Assembly (NCBI RefSeq): GCF_002288925.2
Contig: NW_022097993.1
Span: forward strand, 11,652,367 to 11,716,366
Reading direction: 5' to 3'
Source of the DNA: Delphinapterus leucas
Lineage: Eukaryota > Chordata > Mammalia > Artiodactyla > Monodontidae
Length of the DNA: 64,000 nt
The position numbers and the translations under genes were made by a program. How positions within the stretch are numbered: the first letter of the stretch is position 1; each line of letters begins with the position of its first letter. The notes under the pieces were generated by a model, which saw nothing but the letters and a program-made list of their open reading frames with translations, was not told the DNA's origin and ran no database searches. Positions 24,398-34,954 of the stretch are shown here, piece by piece.

Positions 24398-25312
24398 ATC
24401 ACTAATCATTAGAGAAATGCAAATCAAAATCACAATGAGGTATCACCTCACACCAGTCAGAATGGCCATCATTAAAAAAATCTACAAACAATAAATGCTG
24501 GAGAGGGTGTGGAGAAAAGGGAACCCTCCTGCACTGTTGGTGGGAATGTAAATTGATACAGCCACTGTGGAGAACAGTACGGAGGTTCCTTGAAAAACGA
24601 AAGATAGAACTACCATAGGACCCAGTAATCCCAGTATTGGGCATATACCCTGAGAAAACCATAATTCAAAAAGAGTCATGTACCACAATGTTCACTGCAG
24701 CACTATTTACAATAGCCAGGATATGGAGGCAACCTAAATGTCCATCGACAGATGAATGGATAAAGATGTGGCACATATATACAATGGAATATTACTCAGC
24801 CATAAAAAGAAACGAAATTGTGGATGGACCTAGAGACTGTCATACAGAGTGAAGTAAGTCAGAAAGAGAAAAACAAATACCGTGTGCTAACACATATATA
24901 TATGGAATTCAAAAAAAAGAAAATGGTCAGAAGAACCTAGGGGCAAGACGGGAATAAAGACACAGACCTACTAGAGAATGGACTTGAGGATATGGGGAGG
25001 GGGAAGGGTAAGCTGTGACAAAGTGAGAGAGTGGCATGGACATATATACACTACCAAACGTAAAATAGATAGCTAGTGGGAAGCAGCCGCATAGCACAGG
25101 GAAATCAGCTAGGTGGTTTGTGACCGCCTAGAGGGGTGGGATAGGGAGGGTGGGAGGGACAGAGACGCAAAAGGGAAAAGATATGGGAACATATGTATAT
25201 GTAAACTGATTCACTTTGTTATAAAGCAGAAAGTAACCATTGTAAAGCAATTATACTCCAATAAAGATGTTAAAAAAAAACAAAAAAAAAACCCAAAAAA
25301 CAAAACAAAACA
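24398..25312 (+). mobile_element. Young L1, 5'-truncated (about 0.9 kb)
   Basis: Near-consensus cetartiodactyl L1 3' end. It has ORF2 C-terminal text [20 protein letters not shown] and [20 protein letters not shown] in the frame at 24637-24852, then the 3' UTR with a G-rich tract (atggggagggggaagggtaa near 24,993), the ending caattatactccaataaaga, and an A/C-rich tail. A 16-bp target-site duplication aaaaaatgcatgttga (24382-24397 and 25313-25328) bounds it. Compared with sister copies, about 20 bp are missing before gtggatggacctag, so the frame is broken. Confidence 0.95.
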
Positions 25313-25328
25313 AAAAAATGCATGTTGA

Positions 25329-25490
25329 GTCCGCTTCATAAACTCCTCTGAAACAGTAGCTGTGGTTACTTCTGAGTTAGGATATGGGAGATTCTGATTT
25401 CTTCCTTTTGCTTGTCTGTAATATATAAATTTTCTACAGTGAACATGTATTGCTGTTGTAATAAAAAGTACAACAAACGTGAACAAGTAT
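25329..25490 (+). mobile_element. Older L1 3' UTR (right part, split by the young L1)
   Basis: Phrases gtggttacttctgagttagg, atatgggagattctgatttc, aattttctacagtgaacatg and tattgctgttgtaataaaaa match an old L1M 3' end. It is likely the continuation of the fragment at 24,040-24,397. Confidence 0.7.
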
Positions 25491-25937
25491 GGTGTTTTAT
25501 ATATCGCCAACAAATTAACAAAGCAGTGGGTTTAAGTGAACTGAGAAATTGGCCTTTCAGGTACCCCTTTCAATGATTGCCAGGAGGAATCTTCCAGATA
25601 AAAATTAGGATGCAACTTAAAACATTTGAACTTAGCCTAGTGATTTCACTAGGAAGCGAATACTATTTAAACCGTTTATTCATTTGATATGTATTTTTGA
25701 GCTTCTTAAACTAAACACTGTAGGGTATCACACAGATAGGTTAGACATGGGCCCCACCTCCTGGGGTTTAACATTTGGTAAGAAAGAGATGTATATGTGT
25801 ATAATGACGATCTGAAATAAAAATATGGAATGTAATAAGCAAAGTAGATATAAAATGCTGGGAGAGTTCAAAAGAGGGGGAAACTGTATTCATACGTGAA
25901 AGCATCAGGATCAAAAGATTTCAGTGAACAAACTTCA
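25491..25937. other. Unassigned DNA with a weak reverse L2-like patch
   Basis: About 25,660-25,830 loosely follows reverse L2 (ttgagcttcttaaactaaac, then agacatgggccccacctcct). Otherwise nothing recognised. Confidence 0.35.
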
Positions 25938-26166
25938 GCTGACCCTTGAACAGCACGGCTTTGAACTGTGTAGGTCCAATTATACGTGGAGTTTTTTCCA
26001 CTAAATACGTACTACAGTACTACAGAATCCCATAGTTGGTGAATCCGTGGTTGTAGAACCACAGACAGCTGACTGTAAAGTTATACTCTGATTTTCCACG
26101 GCGTAGAGGTTCAGCGCCCCTAAGTCCCTCACATCCCAACACACACATGGTTCAAGGGTCCATTTT
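25938..26166. repeat. Tigger-family DNA transposon relic
   Basis: Terminal inverted repeats are visible: cagctgacccttgaacagca at the left, and ggttcaagggtcc at the right end as its reverse. Internal phrases tttgaactgtgtaggtccaa, tatacgtggagttttttcca and ggttcagcgcccctaag match the TcMar-Tigger pattern. A short, internally deleted, non-coding copy. Confidence 0.8.
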
Positions 26167-26559
26167 TTGTCATCTCAGTAAATGTATTTACAAATCATCA
26201 GAGCATCCTAGTGGGCACTTTCACTAAATAATTACATGTGAAATGATGAGTTTACTATTTCTGTAATAAAGATTTGTTGAAAGAATCAACAGGGAACAAG
26301 CTCACTTCTCCCCTTATTCAGAAGAGGAAAGTGAATTGTCTTGTTTCCTACTGAACTGAATCCTTTCCCTGGAATTCGAGGCCCTAAACCGTGTAACCTC
26401 CACCCCGTCACCTCAGTTCCCTTAAATGCACATGATGCCATAACCAGGTTAATGACCTGTGACCACAGAATGAACAGCCAGTGCTTTCTCACACTCTCTT
26501 GTAGCCGCCAACTGAAATGCCAGGTGGCTCTTGAAATCCTGCTTATTTGAGGTGTTTTC
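26167..26559. other. Unassigned intergenic DNA
   Basis: No gene or repeat recognised. Open frames of 68-69 codons on both strands at 26286-26550 carry no known motif. Confidence 0.45.
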
Positions 26560-26815
26560 TGTCACACAGTTCCTTCCCTGGCCTCTTCCCACCTAACAGA
26601 CCCTCCCTGCCTCTGTACGGTGGAGCGCAATTTGCACTTTTTAATGACAATCTACTTGACACCTTGTTTCACACACATTTCTGTATTTGGCCCTGACATG
26701 ACTGTAAACTCCTTGAGGGCTGGAACTGTGTCTTTTCCTTTTTTAAGGATACCCAGAGCATCTAAGACAATAAATTATTTTTCCTTAGTATAATCTTCAA
26801 GTATTTATTGAAATG
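26560..26815 (+). repeat. L2 LINE relic, 3' end
   Basis: Typical ending: ccttccctggcctcttccca, then gactgtaaactccttgaggg, ctggaactgtgtcttttcct, and aagtatttattgaaatgag. Confidence 0.75.
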
Positions 26816-27400
26816 AGGCCTTGGGGGGTTAAGTAACTAAGGACATACAATTTTCTAATGACATCGTATAGACTGAATCTCAGAGTTGGTACGGAAAAGC
26901 GGTACGTTCGTTTGGTATTTACGTCTAAGGGAATTAAATTACCACATTGCCAAAATAATCACAGGATAACTTGCTCTCATCTGTAAAAGACCCTAGCGCA
27001 GAGGCTCTGAGGACAGCAACACATCAGGACAACAGATTCTTATTAGTTGAAAATGTCCTCATCCTATGTCCTCTTCACTCCTTTTCCAAACCTAAGGGAA
27101 ATTTTCATTATTGAAAATGAGAACACAACTTTGTTTAATCTCTTATTATTCTTAGAACAAGAATCTCTAATTATTCTCTAATTCAACTTCGCACTAACTC
27201 CTGAATGTTTTTAAAGAACCAATCTTATATACATCTAAAAAAAAATTCAGTGCTGACACATCATAAATGATAGGTTGCCTAGAACATTATGTCTGATTTA
27301 TGTCTATAAAATTGTGATTCTTTTCATTGTAACCTCCTTCTAGAATATTTATTTTCAATTTAGAATTTATGTAGCTTATGATTCTCATGGAATCACTTTA
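26816..27400. other. Unassigned intergenic DNA
   Basis: A weak reverse MIR-like phrase (ggggttaagtaactaaggac) sits at about 26,825. Nothing else recognised. Confidence 0.4.
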
Positions 27401-27415
27401 AAAAATCACCATGTG

Positions 27416-27955
27416 GGCTTCCCTGGTGGTGCAGTGTTTAAGAATCTGCCCGCCAATGCAGGGAACATGGGTTCGATCCCTGGTCCGGGAAGATCCCACA
27501 TGCCACGGAGCAACTAAGCCCGTGCGCCACAACTACTGTGCCTGTGCTCTAGAGCCCGCGAGCCACAACTACTGAAGCCCATGTGCCTAGACCCCGTGCT
27601 CCACAACAAGAGAAGCCACCACAATGAGAAGCCTGAGCAGTGCAACGAAGAGTAGCCCCCACTCGCCGCAACTAGAGAAAGCCCGCGCACAGGGCTTCCC
27701 TGGTGGTGCAGTGGTTGAGAGTCTGCCTGCCGATGCAGGGGACACGGGTTCGTGCCCCGGTCCGGGAAGATCCCACATGCCGCGGAGCGGCTGGGCCCGT
27801 GAGCCATGGCCGCTGAGCCTGCGCGTCCGGAGCCTGTGCTCCGCAACAGGAGAGGCCACAACAGTGAGAGGCCCGCGTACCGCAAAAAAAAAAAAAAGAA
27901 AGCCCGCGCACAGCAACAAAGACCCAAGGCAGCCAAAAATAAAATAAATTTTAAA
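27416..27955 (+). mobile_element. CHR SINE, long subtype, interrupted by another SINE
   Basis: Long-form copy with B box GGTTCGATCCC. Its 3' section is split by a short-subtype SINE at 27,692-27,896 and resumes with gcaacaaagacccaaggcag to an A-rich tail. The target-site duplication aaaaatcaccatgtg is at 27401-27415 and 27956-27970. Confidence 0.95.
27692..27896 (+). mobile_element. CHR SINE, short subtype, nested
   Basis: Inserted in the long SINE, duplicating 16 bp of it: agaaagcccgcgcaca at 27676-27691 and 27897-27912. It is near consensus with a 14-base A-tail. B box GGTTCGTGCCC. Confidence 0.98.
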
Positions 27956-27970
27956 AAAAATCACCATGTG

Positions 27971-28200
27971 TGGGACTTCCCTGTGTTCTAGTGGATAAGA
28001 CTCCACGCTCCCAATGCAGAGGGCCCGGGTTCAATCCCTGATCAGGGAACTAGGTCCTGCATGCGTGACACAACTAAGAGTTCGCATGCCGCAAATAAGA
28101 AGTCCACATGCTACAACTAAGAAGCCCGCATGCCTCAGTGGAGATCCTGTGAGCCACAATTAAGACCCAGCACAGAGAAAATTAATTAATTAATTAATTT
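27971..28200 (+). mobile_element. CHR-1-like SINE (older type)
   Basis: Starts tgggacttccctgtgttcta, has B box GGTTCAATCCC and repeated aactaagaag units, and ends in a (TTAA)n-type tail (28,178-28,203). The right flank aaaaagcatcatgtg (about 28,202-28,216) is a diverged copy of the aaaaatcaccatgtg on its left, consistent with its own, older target-site duplication. Confidence 0.9.
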
Positions 28201-28204
28201 TAAA

Positions 28205-28400
28205 AAGCATCATGTGCTAGGAAGGGTACTAAGTGCTGTACATGTTTTATCTTTTTTAAATCATTCAACAACCCTATTGCCTTATTTTTACAGCTTAGGA
28301 CTAAGGCTCTGAACCCATCCCTGACAGAGCCAGTATTTGCACCCAGATACTGTCTCATTCCACAGCCCAGGCTCTCAGCCACTCTGCTCTGGCAACTTTT
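28205..28400 (-). repeat. MIR SINE relic
   Basis: Reverse MIR order: gtactaagtgctgtacatgt, caacaaccctattgccttat, acagcttaggactaaggctc, gacagagccagtatttgcac, then cccaggctctcagccactct. Confidence 0.8.
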
Positions 28401-29101
28401 CTTCTGCAAACACCTGTTTGCAGCCCTACATCACCCAATAGACAGGCTAAAGGGGAACTCAAGACAAAGCAGGGTCCTCAAAGGTACATAGTGACAACAT
28501 AATCCCCTTACAAGACAATGTGAAATAAACCTACAAGTCTCTGTTGTAAGACCGGAATCAATTTTAATTAAGAGAAAACCATGAACTAAATTGGTTGGTC
28601 TTAAAACTACTTTATTTATTCAGATGCTGTGTTGCAACATGCTTTAGTCTATGCTGACTTAAAAAGAAATTCCAAGATATGAACTAGGCAAAGTAATAGT
28701 CAACTAAGACAAGGTAAGATGAATTTGGCTAGTTTCTGTTTTCTATCAAAGGTGACAGATTTATCTGCTTTTCTGATACTCAAGGACATTCTTGCTGTCA
28801 AATTATTTTACCATAAACCCATTTTTATCCATCTTTTTTTTAAACATCTTTATAGGAGTATAATTTTTATCCATCTTAAATGTAAGCTCTTATGTTTATA
28901 AAGCCCCTTTCAAGTAATTATGAGAAGTCATAAAACATAGCTAGTGAAGGAAATAATGAGAGTTCATAAATCTACACTTATTTTTAAGCATGTCAGGTGT
29001 TAACCAAACTCTACAGAATATTTTTTTCTTTTCCTATACAGAACAGTTCTCTATTTTTATAAAAACCTCACAATAACTTTTAATGTTTTGATAGTCATAT
29101 T
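28401..29101. other. Unassigned intergenic DNA
   Basis: AT-rich; no gene or repeat recognised. Confidence 0.45.
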
Positions 29102-29114
29102 AAAACCCACTATC

Positions 29115-29316
29115 GGGCTTCCCTGGTGGCACAGTGGTTGAGAGTCCGCCTGCCGATGCAGGGGACACGGGTTCGTGCCCCGGTCCGGGAGGATCCCACA
29201 TGCCGCGGAGCGGCTGGGCCCGTGAGCCATGGCCGCTGAGCCTGCGCGTCCGGAGCCTGTGCTCCGCAACGGGAGAGGCCACAACAGTGAGAGGCCCGCG
29301 TACCACACACACAAAA
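29115..29316 (+). mobile_element. CHR SINE, short subtype
   Basis: Near-consensus short copy. The tail starts with a small CA run (accacacacaca) before the A-run. The 13-bp target-site duplication aaaacccactatc is at 29102-29114 and 29317-29329. B box GGTTCGTGCCC. Confidence 0.98.
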
Positions 29317-29599
29317 AAAACCCACTATCTTGTATCTAAAGACTTGCTTGCATGGGCTTCCAGACAGATGCTTTGTGCTGAGCCTCTCCCTAACTGAGGT
29401 CACTGCTCAGCTGGTTCTGCTGTGGTGCTACCACCCAGTTTTGGCCCCAGCCTGGGGATGCTCGTTCCGTCAGGAGACAGGGACTATCTGCGGCCAAGGA
29501 AGGGTCTGTTTTCTCCATCAAGGTCAGTCTCATGTCAGTGGTTTGTGTCAGAATGACAGTCTCACGGCAGGTGACACAAATGGTCACGGGCAGCATTCA

Positions 29600-30090
29600 G
29601 CTTCTTTACTCCACGTATCTTTAGCTATAATAACGGATCCCAAAACTCAGTAGCTGGAAGCATAACCAATTGTCATTGCTCACGGGTCTGCTGAGTGAAG
29701 TTCATTTGTCTGGGCTCGGTGTGACTGCTCTCAGCTAGGCTCTCCCCTGTGTCTGTCGTCAGCCGGCGGGTCGGAGGAAGATTGGCTGGTAGTAGGTGTT
29801 TCAGCTGGGACAGGTCATCTCTCCTCTATGTACACCCTCCAACAGGCTGGCCTGATCCAGGAGGTCACAGGGGTTCTGGACCAAGTGGAAGCTGCAAGGC
29901 CTCTTGAGCTTAAACCCAGAACTGGCCTCCATCACTTCTTCCATATTCTATTGGCCAAAGCAAGTCACAAAGCCAGTTAAGAGTCAAGGTTCCATCCCCT
30001 GATGGGAGAAGCTTCCAAGTCACATTTCAACAGCACCGCCATAAGAGGGTGAAGCACATGAGTCACCGGTAATTTTCCATGGTTAGGAGG
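29600..30090. repeat. Old mammalian interspersed repeat, family not certain
   Basis: The left end ggatcccaaaactcagtagc followed by ttgctcacgggtctgctgag, and the right end tattctattggccaaagcaa plus tgatgggagaagcttccaag, match a widespread mammalian repeat that I recognise by text but cannot name with confidence (DNA transposon or LTR type). Confidence 0.5.
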
Positions 30091-30599
30091 ATGCACAAAG
30101 GGCATCTTCACTCACTCAGCCCCACCAGGGCAACATCCCACAGCCTCCCCTGGATCTTTGTTGCCTCTAGAACTGCCTGCCGCTAACCAGCTACCCGTGC
30201 AGCTCTGCAGGCCCTGTCCCTCACTCAGCCAACCCAGCCCCTCTCACTGGGGATCTTCTTCAGAAAGTCTCACCACACCTCCAGGGGGATCGACCCAGCA
30301 CCCCAATAAGGTGAGGGGGACCAATTTGGTAGCTCTTTGTTCTCTTTCTTGCAGAGGAAGCCCTCTTTCTTCTGTAGCTCCCATGGCTTTGCTGGTGACA
30401 CGCTGTCAAGCCAAGTGAGCCTTCTTCAAACTGAGAAGGACCTGGGAAGCTAAGGGACCGGGGCCTTTCTCCTTTTGCACCTGGTCTTGGGAGTTTGGCA
30501 TCTTTTTTTTTTTAACTGTTTGCTCTCTCTATAATAATGTGGAGGTGATGTGATAAAAAAAAATTACTAGGCGAGAGTGCAAAAGACAAATATAGGTGG
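30091..30599. other. Unassigned intergenic DNA
   Basis: GC-moderate; an 86-codon frame at 30158-30418 shows no family motif. No clear repeat. Confidence 0.4.
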
Positions 30600-31110
30600 G
30601 ATAGCCCTAGAAAGCATCTCTAAGGGGTGATATTAGAGCTGAGACGTGAAGCTCAGAAAGATCAGAGACAGGAGCAGCCAGTGCAGAGGCTCTGGGTGGA
30701 CAGAGCTGGGCCTGTTCATGAACTTAAAAAGGCCTTCTTGCCTGGAGCAGGTGGCAAAAGAGGGTGTGGTCAGAGATGCTGGGGTCCAGGGCCAAGTCCT
30801 GCCGGACCTCTGAGGCCCCGGTAAAAAGGGTTTGAGCATGGGAATGATATGAACTGATTTTTGTTTTGCAAAGATCACTCTGGCTTCCCCGTGGAGAATG
30901 GCAGAGTAGAAATGAAGACACCAGTTCTGAGGCTGTGGTATCCAGGCAAAGGATGACAGTGGCTATGATGAGGATGGTGGTTGTAAAAGGAAAGAAGTAA
31001 ACAAATTCTAGGCACGTTTTAGAGGTGAACTTGACAAGACTTGCTGAAGGGTTGGATGTAGGGGCTGAGGTAAACAGAGAAACAGAGAACAAGCCTGCAT
31101 TTCAGGAACC
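30600..31110 (-). repeat. L2-like LINE relic
   Basis: Reverse L2 order: gatattagagctgagacgtg, ccagtgcagaggctctgggt, aagggtttgagcatgggaat, gcaaagatcactctggcttc, and cttgctgaagggttggatgt. Minus-strand open frames here are chance. Confidence 0.75.
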
Positions 31111-33058
31111 CAAGAGACCTTAAATATCGCTTGGACCAATCATGTTTCTATATTCATTTTAATCAATTCAATTAAATGCAAAGTTGCTTTGTTTTCAAAA
31201 GCTCATCCTTTAGGCAAAAGGGGGAAAGGGAGAACTACGTAATAAATGACAGACAAGCCCTGTGTGTCACAGTTTGTGTTTGAGTGCGGAGGAGGGGCAT
31301 AAGCCCTCCTAAGCGATCCCCTGTCACATTGCCGGGGCGAAGGGGGCCAGGGGTGGGAGGAGGTGACCGAGAATCACGTGAGCTTCTCCAAGATTCAACA
31401 GATTGAAGCAGGAAGTTCTGCATATGAAGCCAGATTTTCCTCACAGAAGGTAGTACATTAGTAGCTGTTTTGGTCCTTGAACCTGGACAGGAGTTGCTAT
31501 AGACCTGGATGACTGCTGTCCAACCACCTTGGAGAAATTGAGGGAAAAAGGAGAGAAAGAGGCAGTGGGGAAGAGGAGGGGGTGCCGGAGATAGACAGAG
31601 CCCAGAAACAGACTGCTTTCTTTTCATGAACCCTAATTATCATTGTGCAGCAGAGACACTTGCAGATATGCAGAAGTGAAAGGGAAAATTAAACACTGTA
31701 TTTTATGGACTTGGTGAAATAAATCAAACTTAAAAATTCTGTGTTGAGCTAGTGTTTAGGTTTCCTGGCATAAGACTTGGCAAAACACTATTTTAATAAT
31801 CCAGTGATTTAAATCTTGAATCTGTTTTTTTACTTATGTAAATGACCACGTGCACTCACATAATTCCCTAATAAAGCGGGGAAGTTAAGTATGTGAGTGG
31901 CTGAGGGCAGGCTACTGCTCAACACAGCACCCTTGGTCATCTTAGAAGGACAGGAACCCCTACCATGTCATGTTGTGGTCAGTGGGAAAAAATAGCAGGA
32001 CGCGATTTCCTAACATTTCCTCCTTTATTTAATAATCCTTCAATATTTTGGAGGATTTATTTTGGGAAAAAAGAAGGAAACAATAACCCTGTTATGAAAA
32101 ACTGGTATTCATGTAATTTTTTTTTTAATATTGGAGTCCCATTAGGTTCATATGAGCAAGGTTGAATTTAAAGTAAAAATTATTCATATTTTATTATAAT
32201 TTATATATGCACATGAAAACATAATTTTGAAATTATTGACAAACAGCAAGATGTATTCTTTAAATGATCAAAAGTAAATCAATTCTTAGGCTTCTCTGTT
32301 CCTTTCATCTTAATGAATCTCTTCAAGGGTATGGTCTGCAAGGAAGACTCTGGATAGATACTTCCTATGACAAGGAATCTTTTCACTTTACACAGATGGG
32401 TTTGAATAGGATGACCAGATCATTTCTTTCCAAGCAGGCACATTTTCAAGAGTGAAAGGAGGCTCTATGACTATTATAACAGGACAATGGGTATAAATGC
32501 CTGTGAGACAGCCCCATATTTAGCACATACAGTAAACAAACAAAGTGTCGATAGAAGGACAGGACTTTACATATAGATCCTTTATATTTAGGATTGATTT
32601 CTAGGGATCAGACTGGGACCGATGTAACTGTGGCCCAGTGAAAGCCCCGATCACTGCTGCAACACTGAAAGCTTTCCGAAGAGCAGTGTTAATTGGCCAC
32701 CTTATCTTCAGAGCCTGAGGCTCCCTCAGTGCCTGAGCTGTGTATCTTCTCTTCTAAAATAACTCTCGTGATGCTTGTAGGAGTTAATGTGCTTCTCTAA
32801 GCGCCTCTAACCAGAGCGTGACTTGTGCTGTGTTCTAGGCAAAACTGAGTCTCCTGTTTCAACATCTGTTTGTTACATATTTAAGGTAAGGTTATAGTTC
32901 CTAGTACTGTTGTCCAATTTCTTCATGGTTTTATATTGGTCCCCATATAAATGAATTAATTAATATCACAGGTATCTTTTCATAAATAAAATAGAAAACT
33001 TCAATCATATAATATGTAGCCTCATGCTGTGTAAACATAATGGAATTTTAAAATGAAT

Positions 33059-33101
<43 letters not shown>

Positions 33102-33470
33102 AGCTTCAGAGAATGTTGAAAGCATTGTTGGGCCTTAGGAGTCCTCGTAAAGATAGATTAAAAAATGGATGTATGACCTAGAGAGATCAAATGCTATATA
33201 ACACTAAGGAAAACACATGCCCAAATTGACTTCTTATAAAAAGGGACATTTGTAAGTTGCAGCTGGCTTCCGTTAATACCTTGGTAATTTACAAGGTTGG
33301 AGCATTTGACTTTGTGTTTTATTTGAAGATGCAAGAGAAAATAGAATCTTTCTTCATCAAATAATCAAGAGATTCTGAAGACCTAGAGCTTTATACACTG
33401 TAGGATAATACATAATATATATATAAAAAAACACACACGTGGATATATATTCTAATAAATATATTTTTAA
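31111..33470. other. Unassigned intergenic DNA, 2.4 kb, with a microsatellite
   Basis: Contains the TG tract at 33,057. A possible old DNA-transposon relic lies at about 32,408-32,515 (aggatgaccagatcatttct, then agagtgaaaggaggctctat), weakly recognised. A chance-looking exon signal is at 32,839-32,885. Nothing else identified. Confidence 0.4.
33057..33101. repeat. (TG)n microsatellite with a CG core
   Basis: 45 bases of uninterrupted purine-pyrimidine alternation, mainly TG, with a GCGCGCG segment at about 33,089-33,095. Confidence 0.97.
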
Positions 33471-33580
33471 TACAAAAAATATTTATTGAGCCCCTCACAC
33501 TGTTTTTATTTCTTGGGAAACAGCCATTAACAAGACAGATAAGATTCCATGTTCCTTACATGAATTGTGGTGGAAAAGTT
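33471..33580 (-). repeat. L2 LINE fragment
   Basis: atatttattgagcccctcac, then gaaacagccattaacaagac and agataagattccatgttcct fit the reverse of the L2 3' end. Confidence 0.65.
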
Positions 33581-33814
33581 AATTGAGATGGGGATAGCTC
33601 CAAATATTTCCATCAATACTTCTGGTTTAACCAGTTGCAGATATGTTTAAGGATTCTTCTAGATGAGATGAGATGAATGCATAGCAGTTTTTCATATGCC
33701 AATGCTATGTTCTAACTGGAAGATTAGATTTAATTTCTGTGAATAATTATCTCCTAATGGCTTAGCTGGACTGAAAACCTTCTGAAAATTCTTCACAAAA
33801 TATTGTGTATTCAA

Positions 33815-34520
33815 TATTCATTGATTCAACAAATACTTAGAGAGTGCTACCACGTCTGAGGCACTGTCGAGATACAAATGAACAAAATGAATTCTCTTCT
33901 CTCATAGGATTTATATCCCAAGGGAAGTGATGGATAGTTACTTCAGAAATTAGTGACTAATATATGTCAGATGGTGACACATGGGATGGAAGAAAATAAA
34001 GCTAGGAAGGAGATATTGCCAGGGTGGGTGCTGAGGGTAAGGCAGAGCGTGTGTTACTCTTTTATAAAGAGAGGTCAGAGGCCTCAATGGAACGGTAACA
34101 TTTGAACAGAAACCTGAAAGAAGGAAGGGAGTGAATTATGGAGACACAGCAGGTAGACTGGAGACATTCAGGCAGAAGGAAAAGTTTGTGCAAGAGTGCT
34201 GAGTTAGGGGCTTCCCTGGTGGCGCAGTGGTTGGGAGTCCGCCTGCCGATGCGGGGGACACGTGTTCGTGCCCGAGTCCGGGAGGATCCCACATGCCGCG
34301 GAGCGGCTGGGCCCGTGAGCCATGGCCGCTGAGCCTGCGCGCCCGGAGCCTGTTGTCCCGCGGGGGGGGGGGGGAAAGAGTGCTGAGTTAGGAATGTGCT
34401 TAATGTATCCAAGAAAACCACAATTGCCAGAGATGCGAGGGTCCAGGAGGGAGGTGGGGGATGGAGTCTGAGAGCTGGGCTGCCTGTAATTGCTGCGTGT
34501 AGCCAACCTAGACAGGAGAC
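33815..34520 (-). repeat. L2 LINE relic, split by a SINE
   Basis: Reverse L2 order: attgattcaacaaatactta, ctgaggcactgtcgagatac, gaacggtaacatttgaacag, aaacctgaaagaaggaaggg, and ggaaaagtttgtgcaagagt. It continues past the SINE (34,209-34,375) with cttaatgtatccaag. Confidence 0.75.
34209..34375 (+). mobile_element. CHR SINE, short subtype, 3' end replaced by poly-G
   Basis: The head and body are normal up to ggagcctgt; the expected gctccgcaacgggagaggcc section and A-tail are missing. In their place are tgtcccgc and 13 G (34,362-34,374). The target-site duplication aagagtgctgagttag (34192-34207 and 34376-34391) is intact. See findings. Confidence 0.93.
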
Positions 34521-34660
34521 GCTGGCAATAGAAAGGTGCTCATTTGAAGAACAGTGGACATGTTAGAAGCAACTGCTCGACTCTCTTTTAGTCTGTTTAT
34601 CCTATTAAATTCTTTCTAGGATTTTCCTTTCTAATCCTTGTGATAAAAATATGTCAGCTT

Positions 34661-34940
34661 ACGCTTCCCTGGTGGCGCAGTGGTTGAGAGTCTGCCTGCT
34701 AATAAGGGGACACGGGTTCGAGCCCTGGTCTGGGAAGATCTCACATGCTGCGGAGCAACTAGGCCCGTGAGCCACAACTACTGAGCCTGCGCCATCTGGA
34801 GCCTGTGCTCTGCAACAAGAGAGGCCACGACAGTGAGAGGACCGCGCACCGCGATGAAGAGTGGCCCCCGCTCGCCGTAACCAGAGAAAGCCCTCGCACA
34901 GAAACGAAGACCCAACATAGCCAAAAATAAATTTAAAAAA
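34661..34940 (+). mobile_element. CHR SINE, intermediate subtype
   Basis: It has the shortened middle (gagcctgcgccatctggagc) of the short subtype but keeps the long 3' section (gaagagtggcccccgctcgc to aaaaataaattt) and a canonical B box GGTTCGAGCCC. The target-site duplication aaaaatatgtcagctt / aaaaatgtcagctt is at 34645-34660 and 34941-34954. Confidence 0.93.
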
Positions 34941-34954
34941 AAAAATGTCAGCTT

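Noticed and set aside
27624..28006. Long overlapping frames on both strands (107-140 codons) as a possible gene
   Set aside because: They span the nested SINE cluster and vanish once the three SINEs are recognised.
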